Shown here in pieces: positions 59,342 to 64,000 of a stretch of DNA of 64,000 nucleotides. Made by a program: the position numbers and the translations under genes. The notes beneath the pieces are model-generated. The model saw only the letters and a list, made by a program, of their open reading frames with translations. It was not told the DNA's origin and did no database searches. Positions within the stretch are counted from its first letter, which is position 1. Each line of letters begins with the position of its first letter. This DNA comes from Prorocentrum cordatum (Eukaryota; Sar; Dinophyceae; Prorocentrales; Prorocentraceae), in assembly GCA_963575745.1 (NCBI GenBank), contig CAUYUJ010018327.1:701931-765930 (forward strand), in the 5' to 3' direction.

Positions 59342-60415
59342 ATGTCGCTGCCCGCGGATTGGACGAGGTACGAGACAGATGACGGCAAGGAATATTTCCA
59401 CAATTCAGTCACCAACCAGACGCAGTGGGAGGCGCCGAAGATGGCGGACCCCTTGGCCTTCATCGCAGGCGGGGGCACTTCTGATGTATTCCAGTACCAG
59501 CCCTCCGCCATGGACCTGTCGGTGGCGCCGGCGCCGACCTCCACCACGAGCGCGCCCACTGGCAGCATGGTGGAGATGCAGCAGCGGGGCGCCTCTCCCA
59601 CCGTCTCGCTGAACGCGGGGGCGGCCCCGATTGGTGCCATGAGCAGCGGCAGCGGCGCTGGGGATGGCGGAGCTGGCGGAGATGGCGGCGCTGGCGGCGG
59701 CGGCTTCATGAGCAGCCTCGGCGGCCTGGTCGCAGGCGCGGCCATGTCGGCCGTGGCCGGGTCGGCGGGCGGCCAGGCGGCCGGCGGCGGCGACGCCGGC
59801 GCAGGCTGCAGCGGCTACTTGTTGGAGAGGGCGCAGCAGCTCTTCGACGTGAGCACCAACGACGTCGTTCAGCGGCTTCGCATGGTTGTGCCCCTGAAGC
59901 CTCCGGACGGTGCCAAGGAAGACATGAAGGACAGGCCGGACTTCTACGGCCCCTTCTGGATTGCGACGACCGCGGTGCTCTTCCTCGCGGCCACGGGGAA
60001 TTTTGCGAGGCTCATCCAGGCGGGCGACCACCGCGCCTTCCAGCCAGACTATGGGCTGGTCAGCCTCGCCGCCACGATGATATACGGGACACTCGGGCTG
60101 CTGCCAGCCGCCGCCCGCGGGGCGATCTTCTTCGCCGGCGACGAGGCCGGCACGGTGGACCTGCGGCAAATCGTGTGCGTGTGCGGGTATTCCATGGCGC
60201 CGATGATCCCGGTGTCCATGCTCTGCCTGATTCCGCTGGCGGGGCTCCGGTGGCTCCTCACGCTGCTGGGCACCGCGATGTCGCTGTACTTCCTCCACGG
60301 CCACCTGCTGACCGACATCAACGTGACGGCGCCGACCCCCAAGCTGATCCTGACGGCGGCGCCCTGCGTCACCGTGGCGACTATATTCCTGGTCTACAGG
60401 TTGCACTTCTTCTAG
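59342..60415 (+). CDS. WW domain-Yip1 domain membrane protein
   Basis: Yip1/YIPF proteins are multi-span ER/Golgi membrane proteins that bind Rab GTPases and act in vesicle traffic; WW domains bind proline motifs. The ATG at 59342 sits in a GCC-rich, Kozak-like context and the frame of 357 codons ends at TAG 60413-60415. Residues 4-33 are a WW domain with both signature tryptophans, W7 and W29, plus Y18, F19, N21 and P32. A Gly/Ala/Ser-rich linker spans about 55-170. The Yip1 domain begins near 175: DRPDFYGPFWIATT with F201-W206 is the hallmark segment before the first membrane helix. About five hydrophobic helices follow up to the C terminus (VATIFLVYRLHFF). The length of the Yip1 part fits YIPF1/2-type proteins. 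The N-terminal WW domain is not part of any YIPF protein I know. Confidence 0.85.
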   Translation: MSLPADWTRYETDDGKEYFHNSVTNQTQWEAPKMADPLAFIAGGGTSDVFQYQPSAMDLSVAPAPTSTTSAPTGSMVEMQQRGASPTVSLNAGAAPIGAMSSGSGAGDGGAGGDGGAGGGGFMSSLGGLVAGAAMSAVAGSAGGQAAGGGDAGAGCSGYLLERAQQLFDVSTNDVVQRLRMVVPLKPPDGAKEDMKDRPDFYGPFWIATTAVLFLAATGNFARLIQAGDHRAFQPDYGLVSLAATMIYGTLGLLPAAARGAIFFAGDEAGTVDLRQIVCVCGYSMAPMIPVSMLCLIPLAGLRWLLTLLGTAMSLYFLHGHLLTDINVTAPTPKLILTAAPCVTVATIFLVYRLHFF

Positions 60416-60419
60416 GTTC

Positions 60420-61060
60420 TAGGGAGCCGCCGGGCGGCCCAGCGGCGCGGCTGGACCCCACGCCGCCCCGACCGGGCGCCGGGCCGCACGGCTGCACGCC
60501 TCCTGCCGCTCACTCCCACGACCGCCAACAGCTCAGTGCACCCTTGCAGCCGCGGTCGGGCTGGAGGATCGCGCGGCGTGCAAGCCAGCGGAACAGCGAG
60601 AAAAGACAGCGTCAGTCCCTCCTCCCGCCTCCCTCTTCCCCCCCTTCCCTCCTGCTTCCCATCCATGCTCCTTCTCCTACTCCTCCTCTTCCGCCTCTTC
60701 CTCCTCGTTTTCATGCCCCTGCGCCATGTTCGTAACGTTCACGCCTGTCATTCTCCTCCTACCCTTCGTCTCCCCCTCCTCTTGAAGGAAGGGCCAAACC
60801 AGGCAGGTTCTGAGGATGTCTCAAGCGGAGCGCGCGGCCAAACCAAGTCAAACCGGGCCAAACCAGGGGCCAAACCAGGCAGATTCTCAGGGCGTCCTAG
60901 GCAGAATCGTCCAAACCAGGCTCCATCCATTCTGCTTAAGAATGTTTTCCATAAAGGAGTGCATCACCCAGGGACCCCCGCAGGCGGAAACCCGTTTTGA
61001 ATCTTATGGGGGGGCGTTTGGATTGCGCGTCCGCTGATGCGGACGGGGTTCGGCGCAGAA
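60420..61060. other. Downstream spacer with a short CCAAACCAGG repeat
   Basis: GC-rich after the stop, then C/T-rich at 60610-60790. At about 60790-60930 the word GGCCAAACCAGG recurs about six times with variants. No gene. Confidence 0.55.
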
Positions 61061-61099
61061 GCCTTTGTTTGTCTTACGGGTGTGGTTGGCGCTTCGGTT

Positions 61100-61470
61100 T
61101 GGCGTTGGGAGATAGATTCCCGAACCTGCAGGGCACTCTTGGGCGCCCGTGGGCTGTCTTGGAGCTTGGGGCTCTCTTGGGCGATCTGGGGTCTCCTTGG
61201 GACGATACGTGGCCACTTGGGGCGGTCTTTGGGCCTCTCGGAGGCATGCTGGAGGCCATCTGAAGCCATACTGGTGGTGTCGTGCCTTCTTGGAAGCCAT
61301 CGTTGGCTGTCTGGTGTTATCTTGGTCCAAAGCGGACCCTCTGCCTCCTCGCGGCCCCCCCGAGATCCAGACCCAGGAGAGGAGGTAGGGGAGGGGTATC
61401 AAGCTACCCCGCGTCGCAAGCCGCATCGCTCACCCTCACCCGCTCTCCAACTGCAGCAGTAGCACCCCTT
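61100..61470 (+). repeat. CTTGGGGCC-family array plus the shared 3' flank
   Basis: Words such as GCTGTCTTGGAGCTTGGGG and CTCTTGGGCGATC run to about 61340. GAGGAGGTAGGGGAGGGGTA, GCAAGCCGCATCGCTCACC and CTCACCCGCTCTCC follow, the same flank as at 51540-51640. Confidence 0.75.
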
Positions 61471-61554
61471 AGTCTCTGCACCGGCAGAGGCCGAAATCGA
61501 CAACCATCGGGAACAAATGCAGACGAGCAAACGACAGCCAGGTGCGCGATGCCC

Positions 61555-61990
61555 ACGAGGTGCACCGCACGTGCCAGTTGCGCCACGCGTGCCAGGGACC
61601 CCACCTTGGGCAACAGGTCGGCCGCCCCACCATCCCCTGTCAAAAACCATGCTAAGTGACGGGGGAGTGCGAGCATTGAGTATTGCGTGTGGGTGTGCAC
61701 CCACAATCACTCTGCATTTGTTTTTGACAGGGGTAGTATGCCTGCACACTGCAGGCAGTATGCCGCCCCCCCCCCCGTCCCTGTCAGAAACCAGTGCGAA
61801 GTGATCGCGGGGCGCCCGCGCACGGGTGTGAAGTGCGTGTTGTATGGCTGTCTTTGAAGTATGACTTGGGAGTGCTGGCGTTGCACACAGCAGGCAATAA
61901 GCCAGCCCCCCGACGCCCCTGCCAAAAACCAGCGCAGAGTGATCGCGGGGTGTCCGCGCATGATCCAGATTGTGGTGCAAAATGCATGTT
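61555..61990 (+). repeat. Foldback-type repeat, about 3 tandem copies of about 145 bp
   Basis: CCTGTCAAAAACCA near 61628, CCTGTCAGAAACCA near 61780 and CCTGCCAAAAACCA near 61920 are each followed by AGTGA(TCG)CGGGG and GCGCA. At 61720-61732 the complement GTTTTTGACAGGG forms an inverted repeat with 61779-61791. Confidence 0.6.
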
Positions 61991-62043
61991 GCATTGATCC
62001 CCACCCGACAAGTTGGGGTAGCTAGATTTCCAGAATAGGCCGT

Positions 62044-62200
62044 CCGGCCAACCCCACCCTGCATACCGCGGCCGCCAGACCCCAAGCTGTCCCTGTGATC
62101 CCGGGTATCCCGCCTCGCGCCCGGCCAACCCCGCCCTGCATACCGCGGCCGCCAGACCCCAAGTTGCCCCGATGATCCCCGAGAGTCCCGCCCCGCGCCC
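62044..62200 (+). repeat. 77-bp tandem duplication
   Basis: CCGGCCAACCCCACCCTGCA at 62044 returns at 62121 as CCGGCCAACCCCGCCCTGCA. The ATACCGCGGCCGCCAGACCC that follows is identical in both. Confidence 0.85.
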
Positions 62201-62204
62201 TCGA

Positions 62205-63955
62205 CGAACACGACAGAACACGACATGACGGAACATAAAATGACAGAACATGACAGAACATGACAGAACATACCATGCCAATATCATGACAGAGTAGAGC
62301 ATACCATAGCATTACATAACATACCAGAGCAGGCCATGACATAACAGAGGACGGCATAACACATCACATAACATAACCGAGCACACCATAGCATACTTTA
62401 CCATAACAAATCATATCATGACACAGCATCGCAGAGAGCATAGCAACGACGAGCACGACATAACACAACCTGACACAACATAACACGACGCAACATAACA
62501 CGAGCATGACAGACCATGGCATAACATAACATAGCACCGTCATGACAACATCGAGCATAACACAACATCACAGAGCATACCAGAGCAGAACATGACCTGA
62601 CATAAGACAGCATAACACTACATAACACACTATTGCCGAGCATAGCATAATTAACACACCTTGACATACCATAGCATATCACGACACAGCACCACAGACC
62701 ATATCATAACACGACAGCTGAGGACAGCGATGACGAACACGACAGAACACAACATGGCATAACATGACATGACAGAGCATAGTACGATCATGACAGAACA
62801 TGTCAGAGAAGAACATAGCAATTCCATGACAACATGGGACATCACATAACATCACATAACATACCAGAGCAGAGCATTCCAGAACAGACGACGCCATATC
62901 ACAACATAGCATAACAGACCCGAGCATAACCTAACACACCTTTACATAACAGATCATACCATGACAAAGTACCAGAAACTATACTAACACGACAGCGCGT
63001 CATAGCGACACATACTGGCAGAGCAAATCATGATATGTTGTACAGAGCCGGGCCGTCAACGAGCATAACATCACTACTATACCAGAGCAGAGCATGACAG
63101 ACCAGCAGTTGACAGAACCCAACATTACAGGACCGAGCAGAACATACCACAACTTGTCAGAACATACCATAGCATGGGCCAGCATTACATAAACTGTCAT
63201 AACTTCATAACACGACATCACAGCGTAGCGTCGACGAACATGACAGAACACAGCATGACGCAACAATAACATCAATGGCATGGCATCGTAGAGCATACCG
63301 TAACATCACAGATTATACCATAGCTGAACATGACAGACCAGCCGACGACATAACACAACATAGCACAATATAACTGAGCATACCATGCCACACCTTGACA
63401 TACCATAGCATGTCATGACGCAGCATCACAGAGATTATCAGAACACGACAGCAGAGTATAGCGACGACGAACACGACATAACACAACATGACACAACATA
63501 TCATAACAGAGCATAGCACCAGCATGACAGAGCACGACAGAGCAAAACATTGCAATGTCCTGACAACGTAGAGCATACCATAAAAAGCACAGAACAAACC
63601 TGATCAGACCATGACAGAACAGAAGACGACATAACACCACATTGCATAACAGAGCCTATCATCCACAAGGAACACCTTGACAGACATATCAGATCATGAC
63701 ACTTCATCACAGACTATTGCGTAACACGGCAGCAGAGCATAGCGACACATACCGGCAGAGCAAATCATGATATGTTGTACAGAGCCGAGTCGTCAACGAA
63801 CATAACATCACAGAAAATACCAGAGCAGAACATGTCATAACACACCATAACGTAACACAGCAAATCATAACATAACGCACTTTGACAGAACGTATCATAA
63901 CATGGTTCAGCAGCGCACAGCATACCATAACACGACACAGAACATGGCAATGCAT
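62205..63955 (+). repeat. Degenerate ACATAACA/GACAGAACA array with a higher-order unit of about 737 bp
   Basis: About 1.75 kb of five- to ten-base words such as CATGACATAACA, CACAACATAGC and CAGAGCATACC. A marker block (CGACACATAC, CAGAGCAAATCATGATATGT, TGTACAGAGCCG) occurs at 63006 and again at 63743. Reverse-strand readings rich in Cys, Met, Val and Leu are artefacts. Confidence 0.85.
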
Positions 63956-64000
63956 ACTACCAGAGAAGATCTTCAGACGTGGTTGGAGGAGGACCGGGCC

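Overview
This looks like nuclear DNA of a dinoflagellate. The order is inferred, not proven. The evidence is: very GC-rich, sparse protein genes set in long repeat deserts; all four clear host genes on the + strand; a GT-AAG splice donor and a pyrimidine/AG acceptor, so eukaryotic; and a decayed Ty1/copia element whose integrase, reverse transcriptase and RNase H wording matches what I recall of dinoflagellate copia elements. A Prorocentrum-like species is possible, but I cannot fix genus or species.

Layout. 0-7.4 kb: a minus-strand LINE tail fragment, then stacked minisatellites (TTG-tailed repeats, a CTTCGTGGCCCC array, CGCGACCCACC arrays, a 73-bp array, GGGTCCCACACGATAG arrays). 7.66-9.5 kb: a coproporphyrinogen III oxidase fused in frame to a Nudix hydrolase. 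9.7-19.3 kb: ACG, GGA, ATT and ATG microsatellites, an 85-bp minisatellite, a CTTGGGGCC array, a 1.6-kb composite repeat and a tandem repeat of about 480 bp. 19.3-42.6 kb: two direct-repeat pairs in the order A-B...B-A bracket a decayed copia element (20.2-28.6 kb) and a further 10 kb of broken, coding-like DNA of unknown family (29-39.5 kb). 43.65-44.5 kb: an exon for a GNAT acetyltransferase. 46-53 kb: ATGT and TA microsatellites, a 0.7-kb element with terminal inverted repeats, more CTTGGGGCC arrays, (GATGCT)n and (CCG)n. 54.26-55.47 kb: an HtrA-type serine protease with a PDZ domain. 56-59 kb: another array and the second composite repeat. 59.34-60.42 kb: a membrane protein joining a WW domain to a Yip1 domain. 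60.4-64 kb: an array, foldback repeats and a long degenerate ACATAACA array.

The four host genes have unrelated roles (haem synthesis or nucleotide clean-up, acetylation, proteolysis, Golgi/ER membrane traffic) and show no operon-like link. The most interesting items are the HemF-Nudix fusion, whose HemF half has lost two of the four histidines recalled as conserved in HemF; the WW-Yip1 fusion; the unidentified 29-39.5 kb block with its nested direct repeats; and repeat families that recur with sharp boundaries.
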